A DNA stretch of 64,000 bases from UBA668 sp041918155 (lineage in GTDB: Bacteria; Actinomycetota; Acidimicrobiia; Acidimicrobiales; Ilumatobacteraceae): positions 11,689-75,688 of the forward strand of contig JAYRWH010000056.1 in assembly GCA_041918155.1 (NCBI GenBank), written 5' to 3'. Shown one piece after another: positions 8,229-18,619 of this stretch (position 1 is its first letter; each line of letters starts with the position of its first letter). Below the pieces are notes generated by a model. The model was not told the DNA's origin and did no database searches. It saw only the letters and a list, made by a program, of their open reading frames with translations. A program made the position numbers and the translations under genes.

Positions 8229-9446
8229 GTGAGTTTCGAACGACGCAATACTCGCCGGATCACCGTGGGCAAGGTGCCCGTGGGCGGTGGCAGCCCGATC
8301 ACGGTGCAGTCGATGACCACGACCAAGACCGCCGACGTGGAAGGCACACTGCAGCAGATCTACGCGCTCGCCGCCGCCGGCTGCGACATCGTGCGCTGCA
8401 CGTGCAACGAGGCCGAGGCGGCCGAGGGGCTGGCCCAGATCGTGCCCCGCTCGCCCATTCCTGTCATCGCCGACATCCACCACCAGTACAAGATGGCGCT
8501 GGCGGCGATGGAAGCCGGCGTGCACGGTCTGCGGCTCAACCCGGGCAACATCCGCCGCCCCGAGCACATCAAGGCCGTCGCCAGCGCGGCCAAGGATCGC
8601 GGCCTGCCGATCCGCATCGGCGTGAACGGCGGCTCGCTCGACCCTTCGCTCTACGAGAAGTACGACGGGCTGAAGCCCGAGGCGATGGTGGAGAGCGCGC
8701 TCCACGAGATCGCATTCTTCGACGAGGTCGGCTTTACCGACTACAAGATCAGCGTGAAGGCCTCCAACGTGCCGATGATGGTCGAGGCCTACCGCCAGCT
8801 CGCCGACGTCACCGACGCGCCCCTTCACCTCGGTGTGACCGAGGCCGGGCCGTTGCCCGGCGGCCTGTTGAAGGCCACCGCCGGCATCGCCACGTTGCTG
8901 CTCGAAGGCATCGGCGACACGATCCGCTACAGCCTCACCGCCGACCCGGTGGAGGAGGCCAAGGCTGGTCGCCAGTTGCTGGAAGCGCTCGGCCTGCGGA
9001 CGCGCAAGAACGTCGACCTCATCGCCTGCCCGTCATGTGGGCGCGCCGAGGTCGATGTCATCGACATCGCCAACAGGGCGATGATCGCGTTCGGCGAGCG
9101 CAAGCTGCCGCTGCAGGTGGCCGTGATGGGTTGCGTGGTGAACGGCCCGGGGGAGGCACGTGAGGCCGACCTCGGGATCGCCGCCGGCAACAAGCGGGGC
9201 CACCTGTTCGTGAAGGGCCGTAACGTCGCCGTCGTGCCCGAGGACGAGATGGTGGAGACGCTCGTGGAGTGGGCAGAGTTCATCCACGCGTACGGCACCG
9301 ACGCGGCGATCGCCCGCGCCGACACCACCATCGCCGAGCGCGAGGCGGAGAAGGATCGCCTCCGCGCCCTCGACGACCGAGGCGCTGACGCGAACCATGC
9401 GCAGGAGAAGATCGTCGAGATCCGCAGGACAGTCAGGGGCTCGTAG
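8229..9446 (+). CDS. ispG: 4-hydroxy-3-methylbut-2-enyl diphosphate synthase (flavodoxin type)
   Basis: 405 aa from GTG at 8229. IspG (GcpE) is the [4Fe-4S] enzyme that converts MEcPP to HMBPP, the penultimate MEP step. Seen: N-terminal TIM-barrel motifs (VQSMTTTKTADVE, GCDIVRCTCNEAEAA, PVIADIHHQY, GLRLNPGNI) and C-terminal cluster ligands in IACPSCGR and MGCVVNGPGEA. No large insertion is present, which fits the bacterial two-domain form. With dxr it shows that isoprenoids come from the MEP route. A CACACT box 6 nt before the GTG may be a weak -10. Confidence 0.96.
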   Translation: MSFERRNTRRITVGKVPVGGGSPITVQSMTTTKTADVEGTLQQIYALAAAGCDIVRCTCNEAEAAEGLAQIVPRSPIPVIADIHHQYKMALAAMEAGVHGLRLNPGNIRRPEHIKAVASAAKDRGLPIRIGVNGGSLDPSLYEKYDGLKPEAMVESALHEIAFFDEVGFTDYKISVKASNVPMMVEAYRQLADVTDAPLHLGVTEAGPLPGGLLKATAGIATLLLEGIGDTIRYSLTADPVEEAKAGRQLLEALGLRTRKNVDLIACPSCGRAEVDVIDIANRAMIAFGERKLPLQVAVMGCVVNGPGEAREADLGIAAGNKRGHLFVKGRNVAVVPEDEMVETLVEWAEFIHAYGTDAAIARADTTIAEREAEKDRLRALDDRGADANHAQEKIVEIRRTVRGS

Positions 9447-9480
9447 CAGCTACGGGCGTCGCATCTGGCCGCCGGGGGGA

Positions 9481-9486
9481 TATTCT
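9481..9486 (+). promoter_or_regulatory. Predicted -10 box of the Uma2 gene
   Basis: TATTCT, 7 nt before ATG 9494. No convincing -35 is seen. Confidence 0.4.
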
Positions 9487-9493
9487 CCGCAGG

Positions 9494-10045
9494 ATGACGG
9501 TCGCCACCGAACACGCACCGCATCGCCTCACCTGGGAGGCCTTCATCGAGTTGCCGGAAGAGCAGCTCCACGACGCCGAACTTCACGACGGAGTGGTGGT
9601 GCACACGGCATCTCCGGAACGACACCATCAGCTCACCCTGGTGAACCTCATCATGGAGCTTGGCCCCTGGGTGCGGTCACAGGGTGGGGAGATGATTCCC
9701 GATGCCTTCGTGCGCATCGCCGACTACTGGGGCTATCAACCCGATCTTGCCTACTACGAGGCCGCCCGTGTGCCCGAGGGCCGCGCCTACTACCGCGATG
9801 CACCCAACCTGGCGGTGGAGATCCTGTCGCCCAGCACCCGTCGGAAGGCTCTGATGCGCAAGCCGGCGCACTATTTCTCGGTCGGGGTGCAGGAACTGTG
9901 GCTGATCGACGTGGAGGAACGGTTGGTGATGGTGATGCGGCCGGGTCCGCAGTACGCCGAATGGGGTGAGGGCGACGTGATGGAGAGCCCCATGCTGACT
10001 GGTTTCGCCGCCGAGGTGGCGCAGGTGCTGGCGCCCTTCTCATGA
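9494..10045 (+). CDS. Uma2 family (DUF820) PD-(D/E)XK endonuclease-like protein
   Basis: 183 aa. The core features of Uma2 proteins are all visible: ELHDGVVVHTASPERHHQ, PDLAYYEA, AVEILSPSTRRK, then KPAHYFSVGVQELWLIDVEER. The Asp of PDLAYY, the Glu of AVEIL and the downstream Lys form the PD-(D/E)XK-type active-site pattern. Members are abundant in actinobacteria and cyanobacteria, and their biological substrate is unknown. The gene overlaps the nucleoside phosphorylase gene by ATGA, so the two are co-translated. No mobile-element signs flank it. Confidence 0.88.
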   Translation: MTVATEHAPHRLTWEAFIELPEEQLHDAELHDGVVVHTASPERHHQLTLVNLIMELGPWVRSQGGEMIPDAFVRIADYWGYQPDLAYYEAARVPEGRAYYRDAPNLAVEILSPSTRRKALMRKPAHYFSVGVQELWLIDVEERLVMVMRPGPQYAEWGEGDVMESPMLTGFAAEVAQVLAPFS

Positions 10046-10800
10046 CGTATCACGTTCCGCTGTTCGAGTTCGACCCGTCGCCGGATGCGGTCATCAACCC
10101 CTCGATCCATCGACCCCGCCTCGGCTTCCCGCGCCATGCGGTCATGTGCTGGTTCGGCAACGTCGTGCGCGAGCGCACCGTCGGCATCGAGCCGGTGCAC
10201 AACGTGCCCTTCGAGCACGGTGACCACCCGATCTGCGTCATCGACCACCACGGCACCCCGGTCGCGCTGGTCAGCCCGGGCGTCGGCGCCCCTGCTGCGG
10301 TCACCTCGCTGGAGGTGACGATCGCGTTGGGTGCCACCCACATCGTCGGTTGTGGCGGCGCAGGCATCGTCAAGTCGGGCTTCGACGTCGGCCATGTCAT
10401 CGTGCCCACCGGCGCCGTGCGCGACGAGGGCACCAGTTACCACTACGCGCCCTACGACACAGAAGTGGCCCCTCACCCGCGGGCGCTCGCCGCGATCGAC
10501 GACACGCTCACCGAGGCGGGCGTGCCCCACGACCGCGGCCTGGTGTGGACCACCGACGCGTTCTTCCGTGAAACCGCGGCCAAGGTGGCTCGTCGCCGTG
10601 AGCAAGGGTGTCTCGCGGTGGACATGGAGGCCGCGGCGATGTTCGCCTGCGCGGCATTCCGCGGCGCGACGTACGGCCAGTTGCTCTACGCCGGCGACGA
10701 CGTGAGCGCGGCCGAGTGGGATCACCGCCACTGGGACAAGCAGCAGGGTGCCCGCGACCGCCTGCTCGATCTCGCGCTCGACGCAGTCGTGCGGCTCTAG
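10042..10800 (+). CDS. Nucleoside phosphorylase (PNP/UDP family)
   Basis: 252 aa. This family splits nucleosides with phosphate to the base and ribose 1-phosphate. Seen: GDHPICVIDHHGTPVALVSPGVG (phosphate loop region), IVGCGGAGI, the family Glu-containing motif LAVDMEAAAMFA that binds the ribose hydroxyls, and a YAGDD loop for base recognition. The trimeric/hexameric PNP-UDP fold is certain; whether the substrate is uridine or a purine nucleoside is not. Its stop codon overlaps the convergent manA stop. Confidence 0.88.
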   Translation: MTYHVPLFEFDPSPDAVINPSIHRPRLGFPRHAVMCWFGNVVRERTVGIEPVHNVPFEHGDHPICVIDHHGTPVALVSPGVGAPAAVTSLEVTIALGATHIVGCGGAGIVKSGFDVGHVIVPTGAVRDEGTSYHYAPYDTEVAPHPRALAAIDDTLTEAGVPHDRGLVWTTDAFFRETAAKVARRREQGCLAVDMEAAAMFACAAFRGATYGQLLYAGDDVSAAEWDHRHWDKQQGARDRLLDLALDAVVRL

Positions 10801-11852
10801 CGGGGGTGCCGCTCGGTGACGCCGTAGACGGTGCAGAAGCCGTCGAACTCGACCGATTCCCCCGGGGCCAGGTAGCCGGCCTGCCCGCGGCTGAGCGGCG
10901 CTGCGTCGCCGTCGGTGCACAACAACAACTCGCGCCCGTCCGCGGTGTGCGGCATCGGCCCGTCGACCTCCAGCCGCCACAGCTCGAACGGCGCGCCCGG
11001 GGTGGGGTAGCGGAACTGCCCCTCGGCAGCCTCGACCGGCCGCACCACGGGGTCGACGAGTGGCTCGAATCTCAGCACGCGCAGCAGCTCATCGACATCG
11101 ACGTGCTTGCTGGTGAGCCCGCCACGCACGACGTTGTCGCTCGCGCCCATGACTTCCACCCCACTGCCGAACAGGTAGGCGTGCAGGTTGCCAGGGCCGA
11201 GGTAGATCGCCTCGCCCGGATGCAGGTGCACCCGGTTGAGCAGCAGAGTGACGACTACACTCGGTTCCCCCGGGTACTGGTCGTCGAGCGTGGCCACCAG
11301 GGCGCACTCGGGTGTGTCGTACAGGCGGCAGGCGGCGACCGTGGCTGCGGTGGGGATCGTGCCCCTGTAGAGGCCGGCGACGGTGGCCGCCAGGCCCTGC
11401 TCGCGCAGGGCATCGGCGAGGTCGCGAGCGCCGATCGTGCGCAGCAGCAGGTCGCTGACAGCGACCGGGCGGAACCCGCACAGCGCATCGAACGGCGAGA
11501 TCGCGCAGAGCAACTCGGGCTTGGCGTACGGGTCGCGGTACACCCGCCGTGGGTCGTCGAACGTGATACCAGCAGTCTGCTCGCGGGCGAAGCCGGCCTC
11601 GGCCGTGGCCGCGTCGGGGTGGGTCTGCAGCGACAGCGCCTCGGCCGCCGTCAGCAGCTTCAGCAGGTAGGGCAGGTTGCCGGCCACGTCACGGAGCGGG
11701 CCGCCCCTCTCTACCTGGGCCGGGCCACCCGGGTGGGTGCCGAGCCAGAACTCGGCCCACGGGGTGCCGTCGGGCTCGACATCGAGGAGCCTCGGGAGGG
11801 CGTAGCGATCGCCCCACGTGTAGTGCTGCACGACGCCAGTGATGCGCAGCAT
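10797..11852 (-). CDS. manA: Mannose-6-phosphate isomerase, class I
   Basis: 351 aa. It interconverts mannose 6-phosphate and fructose 6-phosphate and feeds GDP-mannose and glycan synthesis. Type I cupin motifs are present: the metal-binding LSLQTHPD (Gln and His ligands), a further Glu ligand in YAKPELL, and the signature GPGNLHAYLFGSGVEVMGASDN. ATG at 11852 starts at the last base of the nucS stop (TGATG), which indicates coupling. The predicted C-terminal cupin lobe is complete. Confidence 0.93.
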   Translation of the reverse strand: MLRITGVVQHYTWGDRYALPRLLDVEPDGTPWAEFWLGTHPGGPAQVERGGPLRDVAGNLPYLLKLLTAAEALSLQTHPDAATAEAGFAREQTAGITFDDPRRVYRDPYAKPELLCAISPFDALCGFRPVAVSDLLLRTIGARDLADALREQGLAATVAGLYRGTIPTAATVAACRLYDTPECALVATLDDQYPGEPSVVVTLLLNRVHLHPGEAIYLGPGNLHAYLFGSGVEVMGASDNVVRGGLTSKHVDVDELLRVLRFEPLVDPVVRPVEAAEGQFRYPTPGAPFELWRLEVDGPMPHTADGRELLLCTDGDAAPLSRGQAGYLAPGESVEFDGFCTVYGVTERHPR

Positions 11853-12511
11853 CAGAACAGCCTCAGCTCGTCTGGGCGCATGCCGCGCAGATCGTCGTAG
11901 TCGACCTCCACCACGCGAAAGCCGCGGGCCTCGGCGAGGACGCGCGCCTGCGGTTTCACCACTTGGGCGACGAACACGCCGCGCACCGCACCGAGCGACG
12001 AGTCGAGGTGCAGTCGTTCGATGTACCGGGCCAACTGCTCGACACCATCGATGTCGCCGCGCCGCTTCACCTCGATCGCGACGACCTGACCACTCGTGTC
12101 GCGGCACACGAGGTCGATCGGGCCGATCGCGGTCGGGTATTCGCGGCGCACAAGGGTGAGCCCGTCCTCGATCGCCTGTGGCGAGGCCGCGAGCAATTCC
12201 TGCAGGTGGGCCTCCACCCCGTCCTTCTGCAGGCCGGGGTCGTCACCGAACACGTGAGCGGTGTCGTGCAACACCTCCAGCAGGGTGATCGTGAGCTGTT
12301 CACCCTTGGGGTTCACCACCAGCCAGTGGTCGCCGTTGTCGGCGATCGTGTTCGGCGCATTCATCCAGTTCAAGGGCTTGTACGCACCGCCGTCGGCATG
12401 GATCGCGACGCACCCGTCGGCCTTCACCATGATCAGCCGCACCGCCTCGGGCAGGTGGGCGTCGAGCCGTCCCCGGTAGTCGACTGTGCAACGGGCCACG
12501 ACGAGACGCAC
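11852..12511 (-). CDS. nucS: Mismatch-specific endonuclease NucS/EndoMS
   Basis: 219 aa. NucS cleaves both strands at mismatches and replaces MutS/MutL repair in most actinobacteria. Seen: N-terminal RLVVARCTVDYRGRL, HADGGAYKPLNWMNAPNT, and the C-terminal nuclease core PIDLVCRD followed by VVAIEVKRRGDIDGVEQLARYI (catalytic D, E and K). It ends with a short acidic/Leu-Phe tail (RPDELRLF) that resembles a beta-clamp-binding end. GTG 12511 is chosen over an upstream ATG because it begins at the conserved RLVVA and has TAACGT 8 nt before it. Confidence 0.94.
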   Translation of the reverse strand: MRLVVARCTVDYRGRLDAHLPEAVRLIMVKADGCVAIHADGGAYKPLNWMNAPNTIADNGDHWLVVNPKGEQLTITLLEVLHDTAHVFGDDPGLQKDGVEAHLQELLAASPQAIEDGLTLVRREYPTAIGPIDLVCRDTSGQVVAIEVKRRGDIDGVEQLARYIERLHLDSSLGAVRGVFVAQVVKPQARVLAEARGFRVVEVDYDDLRGMRPDELRLF

Positions 12512-12519
12512 GCTGAGCG

Positions 12520-12525
12520 ACGTTA
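12520..12525 (-). promoter_or_regulatory. Predicted -10 box of nucS-manA
   Basis: TAACGT on the minus strand, 8 nt before GTG 12511. It supports a leaderless nucS mRNA and the choice of start. Confidence 0.45.
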
Positions 12526-12560
12526 GCGACCACACGGACCGGCGCGTGTTCGGCTGGAGC

Positions 12561-12566
12561 TATTCT
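12561..12566 (+). promoter_or_regulatory. Possible -10 box of the cupin gene
   Basis: TATTCT, 32 nt before the ATG. Unlike most genes here, this one has a leader carrying a strong Shine-Dalgarno (TAGGAGG, about 12588-12594). Confidence 0.35.
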
Positions 12567-12598
12567 CTCGCGCTGAGGCCATTGTTGTAGGAGGGGCG

Positions 12599-13060
12599 AT
12601 GGATGAAGCGCTGATCTCGCGGGCTGCCGACGTGCCGCCCGGTCCGGCTGGAATGTTGCGCGCCGGTGGTGCGCAAACAGGAGGTCGATTCGACTTCCTC
12701 GTCTCGACCATCCCGTTCGGTGCCGGCCCGCCACTGCACGTGCACGATGAGCAGGAGGACTCGTTCTTCGTGCTCGAAGGAGTTCTCACCCTGCAGATCG
12801 GTGACGAGCTCGTGGAACTCGGCCCGGGTGACTTCGGGTCCGTGCCGCCGGGGATCGCTCACACCTTCACCAACGCAAACCCCGAGCAGCCACCGGTGCG
12901 CGCCGTCAACGTGATGACGCCCGGCGGCTTCGATGGGTACCTGCGCGAGATGATGTCGCGGACCGCGCCGCCGGATCAGGCCGAGATGGACGCCCTCGGT
13001 CGGCGTCACGGCGTGACGTGGGTAGGTCCCACTATCGCCGGCCGCCTGGGCCTCGCCTGA
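12599..13060 (+). CDS. Cupin-domain protein
   Basis: 153 aa with a very good Shine-Dalgarno 5-6 nt upstream. A single cupin barrel spans about residues 25-110. Motif 1 (PPLHVHDEQEDSFFVLEG) supplies two His and a Glu, and motif 2 (PGDFGSVPPGIAHTFTN) supplies the third His, so it should bind a metal. Such proteins range from dioxygenases to sugar-binding regulators; the substrate cannot be read from sequence. The gene stands alone between divergent nucS and convergent ubiB. Confidence 0.82.
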   Translation: MDEALISRAADVPPGPAGMLRAGGAQTGGRFDFLVSTIPFGAGPPLHVHDEQEDSFFVLEGVLTLQIGDELVELGPGDFGSVPPGIAHTFTNANPEQPPVRAVNVMTPGGFDGYLREMMSRTAPPDQAEMDALGRRHGVTWVGPTIAGRLGLA

Positions 13061-13078
13061 CTATCGCCTCCGGCTGTC

Positions 13079-14671
13079 CTAACGACCGACGTGGTCGCGC
13101 ATGCGCTTCTGGATCAGCTCGCGGCGCGCCTGCAGCTCGCGGTAGGTGAGCTGGTCCGTGCCGCTGTCGACCCCCAAGCCGGCCTTCAGTCCGTCCATGT
13201 CGATCTGGAACGTGGTCGGGTCGATGCCCAACTCCTGCCCGAGACGCTCGCCATGGCGGACGGCGAACATCATCGAGATCTTCGTGATCTCGGCGAGCAG
13301 GTCGAGGTCGGGAGCCAGCCGCGCCATCGCGCCGTCGAGGAACACCATGTTCTTCACGTACAGCATCAGCTCTTTGGGCATGTGCGCCCCGTAGCCGAGC
13401 AGAGCCTTCACCACACGCTGCACCTCGGCCACCAACTGCTCGCCGGTGAGCGTGGTGGGGTCGATCACCGGCTGGTCGAGGCGCAGATCCTTGATGACCG
13501 CGGCAAGATCCGTGTCGGCGGGAAGTGCGCCGAGGTCGCGCATCGCGGCCATCTGCGCGACCGGATCGTTCATCGTCGCGCCCACCATCAAGCGCAGGAA
13601 GGCAAGGCGGCGCGGCTGGGAGAGGCGGCCGACGATGCCGAAGTCGAGCAGCGCGGTGCGCCCGTCGGGCAGCACGAACAGGTTGCCGCCGTGCAGGTCG
13701 CCGTGGAACACCCCGTAGACCATGGCGCCCTCCATCAGCGCAACCATCGCCGTGCGCACGACTTCCTCGGTGTCGATGCCGGCGTCCTTCATGCCGGCCA
13801 CGTCGTCGAAGTTGAACCCGTCGACTCGCTGCATCACCAACACTCGGCGGGTGACGAGCGTCGGGTGCGGGCGGGGCACGACATAACCGTGGTTGCCGAG
13901 CTCGTGCAGCATGGCCGCGATGTCGATCATGTTCGCCGCTTCCATGCGGAAGTCGAGCTCTTCCACGATGGTCTCGCCGAACAGTTCCACGAGCGCCGGC
14001 GGGTTGGCCAGCGAAGCGACCGGGATGCGACCGACGAGGAACGGGGCCAGCCACGACATCACCTTGAGGTCGTGGTGCACGAGCGATGCCACGCTGGGGC
14101 GCTGCACCTTCACCACAACGCGCTCGCCGGTGCGCAGCGTCGCCGCGTGCACTTGGGCGATGGAGGCGGCGGCAAGGGGAGTGTGGTCGAACTCGCTGAA
14201 GATGTCTTCCAGGCGGGCACCGAGATCGGACTCGACCACGATGCGCACGGCGGTGAACGGCTCCGCCGGCACCTGGTCGCGGCACTTCTTGAACTCATTC
14301 ACGAGCTCGGCGGGGAACACGCCCTCCCCGCTGGAGATGATCTGGCCGAGCTTGATGTACGTGGGTCCGAGGCGCTCGGCAGCGCGGCGCAGGCGCAGCG
14401 ATAGGTCGGCGCGGCCGGCCTCCACGGAGTCGTAGTTGCCGCGCCGTTTGCGCCACAGCCACGGCCAGAGTGCCCCCCCGAGCGTGCGCACCACCTTGAT
14501 CACGCGGTGGCCGGGCGGCACGCGGCGCTCGCGGGTGAGTGCGGGCACCTCTGCCCGGGCCGCCGCGCGCAGGCCTTCGGCCAACGGCAGCCAGCGGATG
14601 GCGTCGCGCTGGAGCGTCCACGGGCCGTCCTCGGTGAAGGCGGCCCACCGGCAGTCGTCGAGCGCTGTCAT
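13079..14671 (-). CDS. UbiB/AarF (ABC1) family atypical kinase
   Basis: 530 aa. UbiB-family proteins are membrane-associated atypical kinases/ATPases linked to quinone or lipid handling. Seen: the KxGQ motif in YIKLGQIISS, the Ala-rich nucleotide loop LAAASIAQVHAA, Lys in ERVVVKVQRP, the catalytic loop FHGDLHGGNLFV and the metal motif LLDFGIVG. Start ATG 14671 begins a conserved basic N-terminus. The client pathway (menaquinone, lipid export) is unknown. Confidence 0.87.
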   Translation of the reverse strand: MTALDDCRWAAFTEDGPWTLQRDAIRWLPLAEGLRAAARAEVPALTRERRVPPGHRVIKVVRTLGGALWPWLWRKRRGNYDSVEAGRADLSLRLRRAAERLGPTYIKLGQIISSGEGVFPAELVNEFKKCRDQVPAEPFTAVRIVVESDLGARLEDIFSEFDHTPLAAASIAQVHAATLRTGERVVVKVQRPSVASLVHHDLKVMSWLAPFLVGRIPVASLANPPALVELFGETIVEELDFRMEAANMIDIAAMLHELGNHGYVVPRPHPTLVTRRVLVMQRVDGFNFDDVAGMKDAGIDTEEVVRTAMVALMEGAMVYGVFHGDLHGGNLFVLPDGRTALLDFGIVGRLSQPRRLAFLRLMVGATMNDPVAQMAAMRDLGALPADTDLAAVIKDLRLDQPVIDPTTLTGEQLVAEVQRVVKALLGYGAHMPKELMLYVKNMVFLDGAMARLAPDLDLLAEITKISMMFAVRHGERLGQELGIDPTTFQIDMDGLKAGLGVDSGTDQLTYRELQARRELIQKRMRDHVGR

Positions 14672-14708
14672 CCCTGCATGATCGCAGCGGTCAGGCCGAT
14701 CCCCACCG

Positions 14709-15539
14709 TCATACCCAACGTGGCGGGCGCTTCTCGCGCAATGCGGCCACACCTTCGCGGTACTCGTCGGTGGTCATCGCCCGCGCGAGCAAGCTCTGGG
14801 AGTGCTCGATCGCGTCGGCCGGGGAGGAATGCAAGAGGTCGCGGTAGAGCTGTGCCTTGGTGTCGACGAGGGCCTGCGGCCCCACCCCATGGGCCAGGTG
14901 GTGGGCGTAGCGCTGGGCGGCGGCAAGCGTGGCCTCACCATCGGCCTCCACGCCGTTCCACAGCCCCCAGGGCTCGGTTTCGGCGGGCGTGAACACGCGG
15001 CCGGAGAGCAACAGGTCGGCGGCCCGGGTGACGCCCACGAGTCGAGGGAGCTGCCAGCTCAGCCCGTACTCGGCAGGCAGGCCAAGCTTTGGCGCGGCCG
15101 TGGTGAGCCTGGCCGTGGCGCACCCGAAGCGCAGGTCGCAGAACAAGGCGAGCGCGAGGCCCACTCCTGCGGCCGCGCCGTTGACCGCGGCGATGAGCGG
15201 GAACCGCAAAGCGAAGTGGTTGGCGAAGTCGGCGTCGAACTCGGGCCGCACGCCGTGCCCCGGCCGGGCCTGCTCACCGGTGAGGCCACTGTCGTACGCG
15301 CCGCGCTCGGCGTGGCCGGCGAGGGCCTCGCTGTCGCCACCCACGCAGAACGCGGGCGCGCTGCCGGTGACCACCACGACCCTCACGGCCGTGGTCGCGT
15401 CGAGGTGGGCGAGCACCGTGCGGTACTCGCTGTGCATGCGCCCGGTCCAGGCGTTGTGGCGGTGGGGGCGGTGCAGCCACACCGTGGCCACGCCGTCGGC
15501 GATCTCGAAGCGGACGGAGGTCAGCTCGCCGGGCTCCAC
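14709..15539 (-). CDS. Enoyl-CoA hydratase/isomerase family protein
   Basis: 276 aa with the crotonase fold. Motifs: VATVWLHRPHRHNAW, the oxyanion-hole loop SAPAFCVGGD, VNGAAAGVGLALALFCDLRFG and LGLPAEYGLSWQLPRLVG, where the Glu may act as catalytic acid. It probably hydrates or isomerises an acyl-CoA; chain specificity is not visible. GTG 15539 is taken as start because it follows the upstream phosphatase stop by 4 nt and begins just before the conserved strand (VRFEIADG). A long upstream in-frame stretch lies inside the phosphatase gene and is not conserved-looking. Confidence 0.85.
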   Translation of the reverse strand: MEPGELTSVRFEIADGVATVWLHRPHRHNAWTGRMHSEYRTVLAHLDATTAVRVVVVTGSAPAFCVGGDSEALAGHAERGAYDSGLTGEQARPGHGVRPEFDADFANHFALRFPLIAAVNGAAAGVGLALALFCDLRFGCATARLTTAAPKLGLPAEYGLSWQLPRLVGVTRAADLLLSGRVFTPAETEPWGLWNGVEADGEATLAAAQRYAHHLAHGVGPQALVDTKAQLYRDLLHSSPADAIEHSQSLLARAMTTDEYREGVAALREKRPPRWV

Positions 15540-15543
15540 GGGG

Positions 15544-16293
15544 TCACCTGGCCAGTGCGCGCAGCACGTCGGCCGCGTATTCCTTGCGGCACACGAGGAA
15601 GTCGGGCAGCCAGGCGTCGCGCTCGTTGTACACGATCGGCGAGCCGTCGATGCGGCTGACGTGAAGGCCGGCGGCGAGGGCGACTGCGGCCGGTGCGGCG
15701 CTGTCCCATTGATACATGCCGCCGTCGTGCACATAGATGTCCGCGTCGCCCATGATGACCGACATCGCCTTGGCCCCCGCCGAGCCGATGCGAATGGCGT
15801 CGCAGTCGAGTGCGTTGGCGACGACGACCGCCGAGTACGGGTTGCGGGTGCGGCTCGTCACGAGGCGTGGCCGCTCGCGCTGGACGGGGACCAGCTCGGG
15901 CGCGGGGTCGGTGGCGAACACCGTGCGCAATGCGGGCAGGCTGACCGCTCCGGCGGAGAACCGTGCGTCCTCCCACAGGGCGACGTGCACGGCCCAGTCG
16001 ACGCGGCCGTATTCGCCGAACTCGTTGGTGCCGTCGAGCGGGTCGACGATCCACACCCGATCGGTGATGAACCGCCGCGGGTCCTCCACGCCTTCCTCGC
16101 TGAGCACCGCGTCGTCGGGGCGTGCGGTGGCGAGTTCGTCCACGAGGAAGCGGTGGCTCGTCATGTCGCCAGTGTCCATGATCTGCCACGAGGCGGCACC
16201 CCGCGACGACAGTTCGTGGCGCACCGCCGTGAGCAGTTGGCCAGCCTCCACCGCGAGGCGGATGGCGAGCTCGGCGTCGGTTTCGGTGCTCAC
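15544..16293 (-). CDS. cysQ: Inositol monophosphatase family protein, CysQ-like
   Basis: 249 aa. The Li-sensitive phosphatase signature is clear: VLSEEGVEDPRRF, then WIVDPLDGTNEFGEYG holding the three metal-binding acidic residues, and the second signature YQWDSAAPAAVALAAG. The NEFG variant and overall length favour the 3'(2'),5'-bisphosphate nucleotidase (CysQ) subgroup, which removes PAP during sulfate assimilation; cys genes lie about 4 kb away. Inositol phosphatase activity is the alternative. GTG 16293 overlaps the upstream stop as GTGA. Confidence 0.82.
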   Translation of the reverse strand: MSTETDAELAIRLAVEAGQLLTAVRHELSSRGAASWQIMDTGDMTSHRFLVDELATARPDDAVLSEEGVEDPRRFITDRVWIVDPLDGTNEFGEYGRVDWAVHVALWEDARFSAGAVSLPALRTVFATDPAPELVPVQRERPRLVTSRTRNPYSAVVVANALDCDAIRIGSAGAKAMSVIMGDADIYVHDGGMYQWDSAAPAAVALAAGLHVSRIDGSPIVYNERDAWLPDFLVCRKEYAADVLRALAR

Positions 16294-16595
16294 AGACGGC
16301 CTGCGCGCATGGCATCGCGCACGAGTGCCCGCACCTGTTCCTCGGGCGCCCCCGCAGCGACGAGCGCCAACACCTGTTCCTCCAACTGCTCGGCGGCCGC
16401 CTCGTCGAAGGCGTCGATGCGCCCCTTGGCCGTCACGGCACCGTACGTGAGGAGTGCCACCGCGGCGAGCACGATGACCAGCCCGATGCTGAGGACCACG
16501 CCCGCGTTGTTGCCGTTGACGCTCGCGACGATGATGCCGGCAATGCCGCCCGCGAAGATCATGGCGCAGATGCGAGGGATCCAGCGGCGGGCCAT
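16290..16595 (-). CDS. Small membrane protein, 101 aa
   Basis: Two hydrophobic helices (residues about 9-25 and 32-53) are followed by an amphipathic acidic C-terminal region (EAAAEQLEEQVLALVAAG and PEEQVRALVRDAM). The N-terminus is basic, so the first helix should insert with the tail in the cytoplasm. It sits 2 nt after ettA and overlaps the phosphatase, so it belongs to the same operon. I recognise no family. The C-terminal half resembles short tail helices used for self-association, which is only inference. Confidence 0.75.
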   Translation of the reverse strand: MARRWIPRICAMIFAGGIAGIIVASVNGNNAGVVLSIGLVIVLAAVALLTYGAVTAKGRIDAFDEAAAEQLEEQVLALVAAGAPEEQVRALVRDAMRAGRL

Positions 16596-16597
16596 GT

Positions 16598-18274
<1,677 letters not shown>

Positions 18275-18300
18275 GTCGGGAACGCAGGCTAACTGGCCTT

Positions 18301-18306
18301 TATCGT
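18301..18306 (+). promoter_or_regulatory. Predicted -10 box of the DUF2510 gene
   Basis: TATCGT, 6 nt before ATG 18313, so the transcript is probably leaderless. Confidence 0.4.
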
Positions 18307-18312
18307 GGCGGC

Positions 18313-18543
18313 ATGGGTGAGGGCGTGGTGATGCTCCTTGTGTGGCTTGTACCGCTGGGGGCGCTGGTGGCGGTTGGCGCATCGAACTGGAGCCGCGGCA
18401 ACCGTGCGGTGCCACCTCCGCCGCCGGGAGCGCAGTGGGCCAAAGACCCCACCGGCCGCAACGAACTGCGCCTGTGGGACGGCCATCAATGGACCGCCAA
18501 CGTGAGCAACCAGGGCCGCAGCGGCTGGGACCCGATTCAGTGA
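18313..18543 (+). CDS. Small membrane-anchored DUF2510-like protein
   Basis: 76 aa. One N-terminal transmembrane helix (residues 5-24) is followed by a Pro-rich hinge and a compact aromatic module: WAKDPTGRNELRLWDGHQWT. This matches the short DUF2510 domain (conserved Trp, DP, RxWDG, WT) that is common at the ends of actinobacterial membrane proteins and faces the cytoplasm or envelope. It is divergent from ettA, with an intergenic gap of 38 nt. Its function is unknown. Confidence 0.75.
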   Translation: MGEGVVMLLVWLVPLGALVAVGASNWSRGNRAVPPPPPGAQWAKDPTGRNELRLWDGHQWTANVSNQGRSGWDPIQ

Positions 18544-18577
18544 CGATCTGGTTCACCGCGTCTGCCGTCGGCAGTGC

Positions 18578-18583
18578 TACGTT
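18578..18583 (+). promoter_or_regulatory. Possible -10 box of the PuuD-like gene
   Basis: TACGTT, 36 nt before the GTG at 18620. The leader carries a strong Shine-Dalgarno (AAGGGAGG, 18601-18608). Confidence 0.3.
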
Positions 18584-18619
18584 ACGGTCACCAGTTTCAC
18601 AAGGGAGGGGTACGGAAAA

